NCBI GenBank assembly: GCA_039821605.1
Contig: JBCBNV010000003.1
Coordinates: forward strand, 62,001 to 126,000
Direction of reading: 5' to 3'
From: CALBPI01 sp039821605
GTDB taxonomy: Bacteria > Pseudomonadota > Gammaproteobacteria > Steroidobacterales > Woeseiaceae
DNA: 64,000 bases
The position numbers and the translations under genes are program-made. A model generated the notes under the pieces. The model was given only the letters and a program-made list of their open reading frames with translations, had not been told where the DNA came from and ran no database searches. Shown piece by piece: positions 37,292 to 46,925 of this stretch. How positions within the stretch are numbered: the first letter of the stretch is position 1; every line of letters starts with the position of its first letter.

Positions 37292-37319
37292 AGATAAGGC
37301 CGAGCGCGGTCAATTCAAG
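37292..37319 (-). promoter_or_regulatory. Putative sigma-32 promoter for dnaK
   Basis: CTTGAA (37314-37319) and CCTTATCT (37292-37299) are 14 bases apart. The -35 is a perfect heat-shock hexamer and overlaps the grpE stop codon; the -10 matches five of seven CCCCATnT positions. Confidence 0.55.
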
Positions 37320-37884
37320 TCGACGCGGGTGCCGAGGCGACGACCACACGGGCCGGGCGCACGAGGCGACCGTTGAGTGCGTAGCCCTTCTGAATGACGT
37401 CGATCACCGTGTTGGGCTCGACATCGGGGTTCGGCACCATGGTCATCGCTTCGTGGCGCTCGGGGTCGAACGGCTCGCCGGCCGGGTCGATCTGCTCCAC
37501 GCCAAACTTAAGGAGCACGCTCATAAGCAGCTTGAGCGTGGCCTCATTGCCCTCCAGCAGGGCCGCGGCTTCGGTTGCCTCCCCCGAAGCCAGCGCGGCC
37601 TCCATGCTGTCGCTGACCGCGAGCAGCTCACCCACGAGACGCTCAACGCCGTACTTGCGGGCATTCTCGACGTCGCGGGTGGCACGCTTGCGCACGTTGT
37701 CGAGCTCCGCAACCGCGCGCAGGTACTTGTCCCAGTTCTCGTTGGCCCGCGCCTCCGCGGCGGCCAGGGCGTCATCGCCCGCCGAATCGGCGGCCTCCGC
37801 GGCAGGGTCAGAAATCTCGACGTTGTCGTCGGACGGGTTGTCGCTGCGCTCGTGCTCGTCAGCGCTGCTGTTCGCCTCGCTCAT
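37315..37884 (-). CDS. grpE: Nucleotide exchange factor GrpE
   Basis: Releases ADP from DnaK and acts as a thermosensor. The 189 residues have an acidic N-terminus, a long helix (NWDKYLRAVAELDNVRKRATRDVENARKYG) and the C-terminal beta domain with NPDVEPNTVIDVIQKGYALNGRLVRPARV. ATG 37884 has GGAG 7 bases upstream; the TTG codon just before it is not used. Sits 59 bases after hrcA. Confidence 0.97.
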   Translation of the reverse strand: MSEANSSADEHERSDNPSDDNVEISDPAAEAADSAGDDALAAAEARANENWDKYLRAVAELDNVRKRATRDVENARKYGVERLVGELLAVSDSMEAALASGEATEAAALLEGNEATLKLLMSVLLKFGVEQIDPAGEPFDPERHEAMTMVPNPDVEPNTVIDVIQKGYALNGRLVRPARVVVASAPAST

Positions 37885-37943
37885 CAAAGGGCTCCGTGAT
37901 CTCGAATTCCGGGTTGGGGGGGCATTTCGGCCCGATGCGTGCG

Positions 37944-37971
37944 CTATGGGGTTTCGCCGCGAGAATTCAAG
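37944..37971 (-). promoter_or_regulatory. Sigma-32 promoter for grpE-dnaK-dnaJ
   Basis: CTTGAA (37966-37971) and CCCCATAG (37944-37951) are 14 bases apart; the -10 is nearly perfect CCCCATnT. It lies in the last codons of hrcA and its -10 contains the hrcA stop codon. It would start a transcript about 50 bases before grpE. Confidence 0.75.
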
Positions 37972-39008
37972 ATGCTGCTCAAGAGTTTCGCCGTGATATC
38001 GACGACGGGCACGATCCGGTCGTAGGCCATGCGCGTCGGCCCAATGACCCCGAGTACGCCCACAATCTCGTCGTCGACCACGTAAGGCGAGGCGACCACG
38101 GAGAGGTCGTCAAGCATCTGGTAGCCCGATTCCTCGCCGATAAAAATCTGTACGCCACTGGCCGCAATGCTGCGGTCGAGCAGATCGAGCAGATCGCGCT
38201 TCTCATTGAAAGCCTCGAACAGGCGGCGGAGTTTCTCGACGTCGGAAAGCTCTGAGAAGTCCATCAGGTTGGTCTCGCCCGCCATGATGTATTCGCCCTT
38301 GGGGTTGGCCCCCTCGTCGATCACCGACTGGGCAACCTGGACCACGTCAATCATGGCCTGGTTCATGGTGTTGCGGGCCTTCTCGAGCTCATCGACGATG
38401 ACCCCGCGAACCTGCGAAAGCTCCATGCCCGCACACTTCTCGTTGATGAAATTGGCGGCCACTGTGAGTTCGTCGCGCGCGTACTCGCGTGGCGTGGACA
38501 GGATCCGGTTCTGCACCTCGCTCGAGTTGATGACGAGAATCACGAGGACGCGGCGGTCCGTGAGCGGCACAAACTCGATCTGGCGCAGCGTCGCCCGCTC
38601 GGGGCGCGGCACCGTGACGACGCCCGCCATCTTTGTGAACTGGGATAGCAGACTCGATGCCGATGACATGACAGCCGGCGCGTCGCCGGCCTCGAGAGAC
38701 AGCTGGCGCTCGACCTGTTGCACGGCACGAGCCGTCATGGGCTTTACGCGCATGAGTGTGTCCACGAACAGCCGGTAGCCCTGAGCCGTGGGAATTCGGC
38801 CGGCCGAGGTGTGCGGCGCGCAGATGAAGCCCATCTCCTCGAGGTCCGACATGACGTTGCGGATCGTAGCCGGGCTCAGATCCAGGTCCGAATCTCGGGA
38901 CAGCGTGCGCGAGCCCACGGGCTGGCCATCGCGCACATAACGCTCGATGAGCGCACGCAGCAGGCTGCGGGCACGGTCGTTGAGTTGTTCGTCTTCGTTT
39001 GTGACCAT
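37944..39008 (-). CDS. hrcA: Heat-inducible transcription repressor HrcA
   Basis: Repressor that binds CIRCE operators of chaperone genes. The 354 residues contain the N-terminal winged helix (ERYVRDGQPVGSRTLSR, SPATIRNVMSDLEEMGF) and the HrcA regulatory domain ending in GVIGPTRMAYDRIVPVVD. The frame is open to 39137; ATG 39008 is used because the likely promoter (39049-39076) lies inside that extension. No CIRCE repeat was seen in this window, so its target is probably groESL elsewhere, while grpE-dnaK-dnaJ look sigma-32 driven. Confidence 0.94.
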   Translation of the reverse strand: MVTNEDEQLNDRARSLLRALIERYVRDGQPVGSRTLSRDSDLDLSPATIRNVMSDLEEMGFICAPHTSAGRIPTAQGYRLFVDTLMRVKPMTARAVQQVERQLSLEAGDAPAVMSSASSLLSQFTKMAGVVTVPRPERATLRQIEFVPLTDRRVLVILVINSSEVQNRILSTPREYARDELTVAANFINEKCAGMELSQVRGVIVDELEKARNTMNQAMIDVVQVAQSVIDEGANPKGEYIMAGETNLMDFSELSDVEKLRRLFEAFNEKRDLLDLLDRSIAASGVQIFIGEESGYQMLDDLSVVASPYVVDDEIVGVLGVIGPTRMAYDRIVPVVDITAKLLSSILNSRGETP

Positions 39009-39048
39009 CACGTCGCGGATTGCGGGGCCTGTAATCTCGGCGGGTTTA

Positions 39049-39076
39049 GTTATACTCATCCGCCCCGGCCGGTCAA
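39049..39076 (-). promoter_or_regulatory. Sigma-70 promoter of hrcA
   Basis: TTGACC (39071-39076) and TATAAC (39049-39054) are 16 bases apart on the minus strand. The -10 overlaps a TATACT box on the plus strand (39051-39056) that probably serves nadK. Confidence 0.55.
39051..39056 (+). promoter_or_regulatory. Probable -10 box of nadK-recN
   Basis: TATACT on the plus strand, 73 bases before the nadK ATG. The -35 (CTGTAA at 39029-39034, 16-base spacer) is weak. It shares bases with the hrcA -10. Confidence 0.4.
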
Positions 39077-39128
39077 CCAAACGCATCATGCGCCTGCGGG
39101 TGGCCGGACCCGATTGCGCGGCACTGCC

Positions 39129-40022
39129 ATGCACCAATCCATCGAGACTGCGGCGTTATTCGGACATCCGGAACTCGAAGCCGTTCAAACCCGGATGCGC
39201 CAGGTCGCCGAATGGCTGACCCGCGCCGGCGTCCGCGTGATCGTCGCCGAGGCCGGTAACCGTGTCGGCGCGGAACGTATTCCGGAATCCGAACTGGCAG
39301 ACGAGGCGGATCTGTTCATCGCCGTGGGCGGCGATGGCACCATGCTCTACGCCGCGCGTCTGGCGGTGGGCCACGGCATCCCGCTACTCGGCATCAACCT
39401 GGGCCGGCTCGGGTTTCTCACGGACGTGTCGCCCGACGAGATCGAGCGCTCGCTGCAGGCTGTGCTCGACCGTCGCGCCCTGACGGAAACGCGCCTGCTG
39501 CTGGAGGCTACCGTGACGCGCCCGGACGGCGAGCCGAGCTCTGGTCTCGCGCTCAATGACGTCGTCCTGGGCCGCCGCGAACCGGGCCGCATGATCGATT
39601 TCGAGACCCGCGTGAACGGCGTGTTCGTCAACGATCACGCGGGCGATGGCCTGATCGCGGCGACGCCGACGGGGTCGACGGCCTACGCGCTGTCCTGCGG
39701 CGGCCCGATCATGCAGCCGCAGCTCGACGCCATCACGCTCGTGCCAATCTGCCCACACACGCTAAGCGACCGCCCGGTGGTACTGCCGGCCGACTGCGTG
39801 ATCGAGGTGCGCCGCACGGAGCGCTCACAAACCCACGCGGAAATCAGTCTCGACGGACAGTTTCTCGCGGCACTCACCGATGCGGACACGCTCACCATCC
39901 GCGCCTCGCAGCATCGGCTGACACTCATTCATCCGCCGGGCTACGACTACTTCGAGCTGTTGCGCTCAAAGCTCAACTGGGGCGCCAACTCACGGCGCCG
40001 CGACCGGCGGCACGAGAGCTGA
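39129..40022 (+). CDS. nadK: NAD kinase
   Basis: Phosphorylates NAD to NADP. From ATG 39129 the protein is 297 residues, with the GGDGT motif (VGGDGTML, about 67-73), LGRLGFLTD, and the PTGSTAYALSCGGPI loop. The frame begins upstream at 38718, but that part is antisense to hrcA. Ends in a basic tail and overlaps nothing; recN starts 4 bases later. Confidence 0.96.
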   Translation: MHQSIETAALFGHPELEAVQTRMRQVAEWLTRAGVRVIVAEAGNRVGAERIPESELADEADLFIAVGGDGTMLYAARLAVGHGIPLLGINLGRLGFLTDVSPDEIERSLQAVLDRRALTETRLLLEATVTRPDGEPSSGLALNDVVLGRREPGRMIDFETRVNGVFVNDHAGDGLIAATPTGSTAYALSCGGPIMQPQLDAITLVPICPHTLSDRPVVLPADCVIEVRRTERSQTHAEISLDGQFLAALTDADTLTIRASQHRLTLIHPPGYDYFELLRSKLNWGANSRRRDRRHES

Positions 40023-40025
40023 GCG

Positions 40026-41699
40026 GTGCTCGAGACGCTCCACGTCCGCAACTTCGCGATCATCGATGAGGTGGCCGTCGACTTCGCCCCCGGCATGAAC
40101 GTGCTCACGGGCGAGACCGGGGCCGGCAAGTCGATCCTCGTCGACGCGCTGGGCCTGGTGCTGGGCGCGCGCGCCTCGGCCGATGTGATTCGCTCAGGCG
40201 CAGAACGCGCCGACATCACAGCGGGCTTCGCCGTCGCCAATGACAGCCCCGCCGCGGCATGGCTTGCGGAACAGGAACTCGATGACGGCGACACCTGTCT
40301 GTTGCGACGCGTGATCGGTCGCGACGGTCGCTCGCGCGGCTTTATCAACGGCAACCCCGCACCCATCGGCTCTTTGCGCGCGCTGGGCGCCTTGCTCGTG
40401 GCGATCCACGGCCAGCACGAACACCAGACGTTGCAGCAGCCCGAGCGCCAGCGTGACATGCTCGACGCCCGCGGTGGTCTCGCACGGCAGCGCGTCAAGG
40501 TCGCGGCGGCACACGCCACCTGGGAAACGGCGGAGACAGCACTCGCCGAGCTGCTGTCCGCGCGCGCCCAGCGGGAGGAACGCCTGGCCCTGCTCGAGTT
40601 TCAGCTCCGCGAGCTCGATGCAGTCGCGCCCGAAGCGGGCGAGCTCGACAGCCTGCAGCCCGAACATGCCCGACTGGCCAACGCCGGCCGGCTCGCGGAA
40701 GGCAGCAACGAGGCACTCGCGGCGCTCTATGACCGCGAGCCCGCCAACGTTCAGGGGCTGCTCGCGGAAGCTTCTCGGGCCCTGCAGGACATCGTGACCT
40801 ATGACGACAGTCTGTCACCCGCGCTGACGCTGGTTGGCGAGGCCGAAGTCAGCGTCGCCGAAGCGGCCGAAGTGCTCCGGCGCTATGCCGCAGACATCGA
40901 GGCCGATCCCGTGCGTCTCGAGCAGGTGGAATCACGGCTTGCAGCGCTCGACTCACTGGCGCGCAAACACAGCGTCGACATCGCAGCACTGCCCGAACAC
41001 GTGAAGGCGCTGCGGGCACAACACGATCAGCTTGCCGACGCCGATCAGCAGATCGATGCGCTGACAGCCGACCGTGATGCCGCGCGCGCCGGGCTCGACA
41101 AGGCGGCCGACGCACTGACCAAAGCACGCCGAAAGGCCGCGACAGCGTTCGCGGCGGAGGTCACCGCTGGTATGCACGGACTGGGCATGCCTGGCGGACA
41201 GTTCTCGGTGCGTGTCGACGATGCGGGCCGTGACGTGCCGGCTGTGCACGGCGCCGATCGCATCGTATTCGAGGTCAGCGCCAACCCGGGACAGCCCCCG
41301 CAGCCCGTGTCGCGCGTGGCATCCGGCGGCGAGCTATCGCGAATCAGTCTCGCCATCCAGGCTGCCGCCGGTCGCACGGACCGCATGCCCTGCATGATCT
41401 TCGACGAGGTCGATTCCGGTGTGGGCGGGGCCGTCGCTGAGATCGTGGGCCGCGAGATGCGCGCGCTGGCGGACACCGGCCAGGTACTGGCCGTGACCCA
41501 CCTGCCCCAGGTCGCGGGTCAGGCCCATCACCATCTGCGCGTCAGCAAGATGACGGATGGGAAGACGACGCGCACCACGATTGCGTCGCTGAGCGATGAC
41601 GCGCGTGTCGAGGAAATCGCCCGCATGCTGGGCGGCGTGGACATCACGGAAACGAGCCGCGAGCACGCACGCGAGATGCTGCGTTCGGGCGCGGGCTAG
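40026..41699 (+). CDS. recN: DNA repair protein RecN
   Basis: SMC-like ATPase in double-strand break repair. The 557 residues have Walker A GETGAGKS (29-36), the QHEHQ loop (HGQHEHQTLQQ), a central coiled coil, the ABC signature SGGELSRISLA and Walker B MIFDEVDSGVGG. GTG start, 4 bases after nadK. Its stop overlaps the fur stop in convergent orientation. No LexA box was recognised directly in front, since it lies in the nadK unit. Confidence 0.97.
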   Translation: MLETLHVRNFAIIDEVAVDFAPGMNVLTGETGAGKSILVDALGLVLGARASADVIRSGAERADITAGFAVANDSPAAAWLAEQELDDGDTCLLRRVIGRDGRSRGFINGNPAPIGSLRALGALLVAIHGQHEHQTLQQPERQRDMLDARGGLARQRVKVAAAHATWETAETALAELLSARAQREERLALLEFQLRELDAVAPEAGELDSLQPEHARLANAGRLAEGSNEALAALYDREPANVQGLLAEASRALQDIVTYDDSLSPALTLVGEAEVSVAEAAEVLRRYAADIEADPVRLEQVESRLAALDSLARKHSVDIAALPEHVKALRAQHDQLADADQQIDALTADRDAARAGLDKAADALTKARRKAATAFAAEVTAGMHGLGMPGGQFSVRVDDAGRDVPAVHGADRIVFEVSANPGQPPQPVSRVASGGELSRISLAIQAAAGRTDRMPCMIFDEVDSGVGGAVAEIVGREMRALADTGQVLAVTHLPQVAGQAHHHLRVSKMTDGKTTRTTIASLSDDARVEEIARMLGGVDITETSREHAREMLRSGAG

Positions 41700-42115
41700 C
41701 TGGCGCCCTTCTTCTTCACGTAGAGCACGAGGCTGTGATCGTGCAGGTCGTAGCCGTGCGCTTCGGCGACGGCGTGCTGCAATTCTTCGATCTCGTCGCT
41801 CACAAATTCGATGACGTCGCCGGAATCGATGTCCACCATGTGATCGTGGTGGCTGCCATCGTCGAGCTCAAAGACCGAGTGGCCATCCGTGAAATTCTGA
41901 CGCGTCACGAGGCCGGCCGTCTCGAACTGGGTCAGCACGCGGTACACGGTCGCGAGCCCGATATCCTCGCCCGAGTCGAGCAACTCACGGTAAATATCCT
42001 CGGCGCTGAGGTGCCGGTTTTCCGCCCCTGCCAGGATCTCGAGGATCTTGATTCGAGGTAGCGTGACCTTGAGACCCGCCTTTCGCAGGTCCTGATGTTG
42101 TGGTTTAGCGCCCAA
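41696..42115 (-). CDS. fur: Ferric uptake regulator Fur
   Basis: Iron-sensing repressor. The 139 residues have the winged helix (LSAEDIYRELLDSGEDIGLATVYRVLTQFE), the metal-site segment HHDHMVDIDSGDVIEF and the C-terminal dimerisation domain. The structural-zinc CxxC pair of E. coli Fur is absent (Asp and Ser in its place), as in the Fur proteins of pseudomonads. Divergent from bamE, as usual. Confidence 0.95.
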   Translation of the reverse strand: MGAKPQHQDLRKAGLKVTLPRIKILEILAGAENRHLSAEDIYRELLDSGEDIGLATVYRVLTQFETAGLVTRQNFTDGHSVFELDDGSHHDHMVDIDSGDVIEFVSDEIEELQHAVAEAHGYDLHDHSLVLYVKKKGAS

Positions 42116-42313
42116 TGATAATGCCCTGTGCTGGGACCGGCTTACCGGGGACCGATTTCAGGTCTCCCGGAGCAAACGCGCGCCGGCGTTGTCGACAAGC
42201 TCATGCATTACGGTATCATGCGCGCCGCCATGCGGCGACGCTGTCGCAGGGTGGGCCAGTCGGACTCGAGTCAGGCGGGCACGGAAATACTCGCACCGCC
42301 AGGGGTCTCACAG

Positions 42314-42640
42314 ATGCGCCGCAGCGCTCTCGCCAGCTTGTTCCTCGCCGTCGCCCTGACGGCCACGCCGGGCTGCGTGTACCGATTGGCCATCCAGCAG
42401 GGCAACATCGCCGAGCGCGAGGACGTCGAGCAGGTCAAGGTCGGCATGACGCCCAGTCAGGTCCGGTTCCTGCTGGGCACGCCGCTTGTTGACGACCCTT
42501 TCAGCGAAGACCGCTGGGATTACATCTATTACGTGCGTATTGGCCGCAATCAGCCAACGACCCGACACTTCCTGACCGTGTACTTCGAGGACGGCAAGGT
42601 GGCGCGGCTCGAAACCAAAGACGCACCGCCAACGGAATAG
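42314..42640 (+). CDS. bamE: Outer membrane protein assembly factor BamE
   Basis: Small lipoprotein of the BAM complex. From ATG 42314 (AGGGG 9 bases upstream) the 108-residue protein has a signal peptide ending in the lipobox TPGC, then the BamE fold (QVKVGMTPSQVRFLLGTPLVDDPF, DRWDYIYYVR). The frame starts at 42128, but that part has no signal features. The 198 bases between fur and bamE hold both promoters; TATCAT at 42215-42220 is a possible -10 for bamE. Confidence 0.94.
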   Translation: MRRSALASLFLAVALTATPGCVYRLAIQQGNIAEREDVEQVKVGMTPSQVRFLLGTPLVDDPFSEDRWDYIYYVRIGRNQPTTRHFLTVYFEDGKVARLETKDAPPTE

Positions 42641-42641
42641 C

Positions 42642-42956
42642 TCAGCCCTCTGGGCCCATGGTGCCGCCCAGCGCCGCCCGTTCGCGGCGGGCTGCGCGCG
42701 GATCGATGACCAGCGACCGATACACCTCGATGCGGTCGCCGTCGGCGACACGATAGTCGTCTGCCACGGGATCGCCCCAAACACCGAGCTGCGCCGATGC
42801 CACCTGGATCTCCGGGAACCGTACGCCGATGCCGCTGGCCCGCACGGCCTCGCGTGCCGTGGTACCCGGCGATACCGTGACCGCCACGATGGCCTGGCGC
42901 GAGGGCAGCGCGCAGGCGATCTCGACCGCAAGGCGACGGCCCGCGAGCTGGTCCAT
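42642..42956 (-). CDS. rnfH: RnfH family protein (ubiquitin-like fold)
   Basis: Small UPF0125/RnfH protein of unclear role, always found near ratA. The 104 residues show the family pattern VEIACALPSRQAIVAVTVSPGTTAREAV and GDPVADDYRVADGDRIEVYRSL, with a basic region (DPRAARRERA) at the end. Its ATG follows the ratA stop directly. Convergent with bamE, with one base between the stops. Confidence 0.92.
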   Translation of the reverse strand: MDQLAGRRLAVEIACALPSRQAIVAVTVSPGTTAREAVRASGIGVRFPEIQVASAQLGVWGDPVADDYRVADGDRIEVYRSLVIDPRAARRERAALGGTMGPEG

Positions 42957-43388
42957 CTAGCCGTAAACCTCGCGCGCGCGCCGCGTGAAGGCGTCTACGA
43001 GCGAGCTGCAGGTCTGTTCGAAATAGCTGCCGAACATGAGGCTGAGCACGGGTGAGGAGAACTCGAAGTCGATATGCAGGGCGACCTTGCTGCCCGTATC
43101 GCCAACGGACTCGAAGTGCCAGACGCCCTCGAGATGCCGGAACGGGCCGTCCACGAGATCCATGGTTAACGACGCACCCGGCTCTCGAGTATTCAGCGTC
43201 GTGAAACGCTTGCTCATGCTGCCCTTGTGCAGCTCGAGCGTCGCGCGCACCTGTTCGGCATTGCGTTCGTGTTCGACAGCGTCCGAGCACCAGGGCAAGA
43301 AATCCGGGTACGACGCCACGTCGTCCACAAGGTCAAACATGGCCTGTGCCGTGTACGGCACGAGTGCGCTTCTCCGGACTCGCCGCAT
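42957..43388 (-). CDS. ratA: RatA family protein (START-like; CoQ10-binding/ribosome-association)
   Basis: 143-residue START-like protein. Homologues bind ubiquinone (Coq10-like) or, in E. coli, block 70S association (RatA). Family features are YTAQAMFDLVDDVASYPDFLPWCSDA and GPFRHLEGVWHFE. Start overlaps the stop of the upstream transporter gene by one base. Which of the two roles applies cannot be told from sequence. Confidence 0.92.
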   Translation of the reverse strand: MRRVRRSALVPYTAQAMFDLVDDVASYPDFLPWCSDAVEHERNAEQVRATLELHKGSMSKRFTTLNTREPGASLTMDLVDGPFRHLEGVWHFESVGDTGSKVALHIDFEFSSPVLSLMFGSYFEQTCSSLVDAFTRRAREVYG

Positions 43389-44782
43389 CAGTTGCCCGTG
43401 ATCAGCGCGAGCAGGCCCGTCGAATTCGCAAGTACGAGCAGGACGCCAATTGGCGCCACGTAGCGTGCCAGAAAACGCCAGGCGGTCACGATGCTGCTGT
43501 CACCGCCCAGTTCGCTGCTCGTCGACTTGCGTGACATGAACCAGCCGGCGAACACGGTAATGAGCACGCCGCCCAGCGGCAGCATGATATTGCTCGTGAG
43601 GTAATCCACGGCGCTGAACCAGTCCAGCCCCAGAATCCTGAACTCGGACATCACGTTCGTCGACAGCGCTGTACCGATGCCTACGAACCAGATGACCATG
43701 CCGATCATGATGGCCGCCGCTCGTCGAGTCAGTCCAAAGCGCTCTACGGTCCAGGCCACGGCGGGCTCCATGAGCCCAATGGCCGAGGTCAGCGCGGCAA
43801 AGCTCAGCAGCACAAAGAAAAGCGTCGAGAAGACAATGCCGCCGGGCATTTGACCAAACGCGAGCGGCAGCGTGCGGAACACGAGGTCTGGCCCCGCCTC
43901 GGGATTGAGGCCGTTCGCAAACACGATCGGGAAAATGATCATCGCCGAGAGCAGCGCGATAAAGGTATCTGCGAACACGACGGTAATCGACGCGTTCGGG
44001 ATGGACGTCTCCTGCGGCAGGTAGGCGCCGTAGGCCATGATCGCACCCATACCGATCGAAAGGCTGAAGAAGGCCTGGCCCAGCGCGATGAGCACCGACT
44101 GCCCTGTCAGCGCCGAAAAGTCGGGCGTAAACAGAAACTTCAGGCCTTGAACGAATGCCCCGGTGGTCATCGCGAACACGAGCAGGACAAGCAACAGGAT
44201 GAGCAGCCCCGGCACCATGAACCGCACGGCGCTCTCGAGGCCCTTCTCCACCCCACGCGCGACGACGAAGACGCTCAGGCCCATGAAGATGCTGTGCCAG
44301 AGCATGCTGCGCTGCCAGCTCGCGTTAAGCCCCTCGATGACGGCGCCGACTTCCTCCTTGCTCTTGCCCTGGAACGAGCCTGTCAGGCTCTCGATGATGA
44401 AGTCGAGCGACCAGCCAGCGATAACACTGTAATAGGAAAGGATCAGCACCCCGGCCGCCACGCCCAGCGCGCCCACCAGACCCCACTGCTTTGAGCTGCC
44501 CTCTTCCTGGGCAACGAGGGTCATGGTCTCAACGGGATTGCGGCGCCCGCGGCGCCCGATGAGGATCTCCGACATCATGACCGGCAGACCGACCACGAGG
44601 ATGCAGCCTAGGTAAACGAGTACGAAGGCACTGCCGCCGTTGGCACCGGCGACGTAAGGAAATTTCCAGATATTGCCGAGTCCGACGGCCGAACCCGTCA
44701 CGGCGAGGATGAATGCGAGTCTCGACGACCACTGCCCGTGCAGTGACGACCGCGCGCCCGATGACGCCGGAGTGTTGGCCAC
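43388..44782 (-). CDS. Sodium-dependent transporter, NSS/SNF family
   Basis: 464-residue membrane protein of the neurotransmitter:sodium symporter family. The N-terminus has the diagnostic GSAVGLGNIWKFPYVAGANGGSAF, with the unwound TM1 segment that holds sodium and amino-acid substrate. About 11-12 hydrophobic helices follow. Substrate cannot be assigned; amino acids are likely. It heads a unit with ratA and rnfH and is divergent from smpB. Confidence 0.93.
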   Translation of the reverse strand: MANTPASSGARSSLHGQWSSRLAFILAVTGSAVGLGNIWKFPYVAGANGGSAFVLVYLGCILVVGLPVMMSEILIGRRGRRNPVETMTLVAQEEGSSKQWGLVGALGVAAGVLILSYYSVIAGWSLDFIIESLTGSFQGKSKEEVGAVIEGLNASWQRSMLWHSIFMGLSVFVVARGVEKGLESAVRFMVPGLLILLLVLLVFAMTTGAFVQGLKFLFTPDFSALTGQSVLIALGQAFFSLSIGMGAIMAYGAYLPQETSIPNASITVVFADTFIALLSAMIIFPIVFANGLNPEAGPDLVFRTLPLAFGQMPGGIVFSTLFFVLLSFAALTSAIGLMEPAVAWTVERFGLTRRAAAIMIGMVIWFVGIGTALSTNVMSEFRILGLDWFSAVDYLTSNIMLPLGGVLITVFAGWFMSRKSTSSELGGDSSIVTAWRFLARYVAPIGVLLVLANSTGLLALITGN

Positions 44783-44907
44783 GCTGATACCCCCTTGAGC
44801 AGCGCTATTTTGGCGCAGAGTGTGCGCGAATTGCAGCGAACTGACAATAAGTTGCAGGCTTTTTGTCAGGCCTCCGTTATCATTCCCTGCCCGCAGGGAT
44901 GACGCCC

Positions 44908-45381
44908 ATGGCCAAGCAGAAAAAGAAGAAGCCGGACAACGTGATCGCCGTCAATCGCAAGGCGCGCCACGACTACTTCATCGAGGAAACGATCGAGGCG
45001 GGTCTGGCGCTGCGCGGCTGGGAGGTCAAGAGCCTGCGTGAGGGCAAGGCCCAGATAGCCGAGTCATTTGTGCAGCTTCGTGACAACGAAGCGTGGTTGT
45101 TCAATGCCCACATCACCCCCCTGCTGTCGGCCTCGACGCATATCAAGGCCGAGCCCACTCGGCGGCGAAAACTCCTGCTGCACCGTGAGCAGATTGATCG
45201 CCTCGTTGGCGCCGTCGAGCGCAAGGGCTATACGATCGTTCCGCTCGACCTGCACTGGAAAGGCGGCAACGCCAAGCTCACGATCGGTTACGCCAAGGGC
45301 AAGAAACAGCACGACAAGCGCGCCGACAAGAAAGATCGCGACTGGCAGCGCCAGAAGGCACGCATCCTAAAGCACGGCTGA
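44908..45381 (+). CDS. smpB: SsrA-binding protein SmpB
   Basis: Binds tmRNA and delivers it to stalled ribosomes. The 157 residues have the OB-fold core (NRKARHDYFIEETIEAGLALRGWEVKSLREGKAQI) and the basic tail KKDRDWQRQKARILKHG needed for trans-translation. ATG 44908 (AGGG upstream) is chosen over the open frame from 44863. Its RNA partner ssrA is only 4 kb away. Convergent with acr3, 12 bases apart. Confidence 0.97.
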   Translation: MAKQKKKKPDNVIAVNRKARHDYFIEETIEAGLALRGWEVKSLREGKAQIAESFVQLRDNEAWLFNAHITPLLSASTHIKAEPTRRRKLLLHREQIDRLVGAVERKGYTIVPLDLHWKGGNAKLTIGYAKGKKQHDKRADKKDRDWQRQKARILKHG

Positions 45382-45393
45382 GCGCATTGCGGC

Positions 45394-46455
<1,062 letters not shown>

Positions 46456-46471
46456 GATGGTGTCGTCCTGG

Positions 46472-46888
46472 TCAGCTGGCCGGCTTGCAACATGAATCTG
46501 GGCGCTGGGGCACGGCGCCAAAATCCGCAACCTGCTCATGCGTCAGAAAGGTCTCCCAAGCCACACCCTGCGGGTCATCCACCCACTGCTTGGTCGAGTT
46601 TGCGTAGCAACACGACGTGTCGCCCTCGTCGAAGACGGCGCGCCCGGTTTCGGCGACGCGATCGAACACCTCCACGAGTTCCTCGCGCGTCTCACTCTGG
46701 ATGCCCAGGTGACCGACGCCGAGACCGCCCTCGCGCGTCGTAATGGCGAAGTTCACACGTGGGTCATCGAGCATCCATTTTGCGTAGTCGGTCTTGACGA
46801 GTGTGGGCTGGGCGCCGAACAGCGCGTTGTAAAAGCGCACGGATTCCTGGAGGTCGGCAACACCGACGCTGACGTGAAGTCGTTTCAT
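46472..46888 (-). CDS. arsI: ArsI-type glyoxalase-fold protein (C-As lyase or CadI-like)
   Basis: 138-residue vicinal-oxygen-chelate protein. Predicted metal ligands His5, His60 and Glu112 and the vicinal pair Cys93-Cys94 in TSCCYANSTKQWV match the layout known for ArsI, which cleaves C-As bonds of trivalent organoarsenicals such as MAs(III). A second CC lies near the C-terminus (DSCCKP). GAGG lies 8 bases before ATG 46888. Position between arsR and acr3 supports arsenic work; the related cadmium-induced CadI annotation is the alternative. Confidence 0.85.
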   Translation of the reverse strand: MKRLHVSVGVADLQESVRFYNALFGAQPTLVKTDYAKWMLDDPRVNFAITTREGGLGVGHLGIQSETREELVEVFDRVAETGRAVFDEGDTSCCYANSTKQWVDDPQGVAWETFLTHEQVADFGAVPQRPDSCCKPAS

Positions 46889-46925
46889 TTGGGAGTCCTC
46901 TGGATCTGGGGTCAGGGATACGGGG

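Noticed and set aside
37885..39128. CIRCE element for HrcA near hrcA-grpE
   Set aside because: No TTAGCACTC-N9-GAGTGCTAA-like repeat was found; the control sites seen are sigma-70 and sigma-32 type.
41696..42115. Missing CxxC zinc site of Fur as a sign of a different metal regulator
   Set aside because: Fur proteins in pseudomonads also lack this pair; the rest of the sequence and the recN/bamE neighbourhood are typical of Fur.
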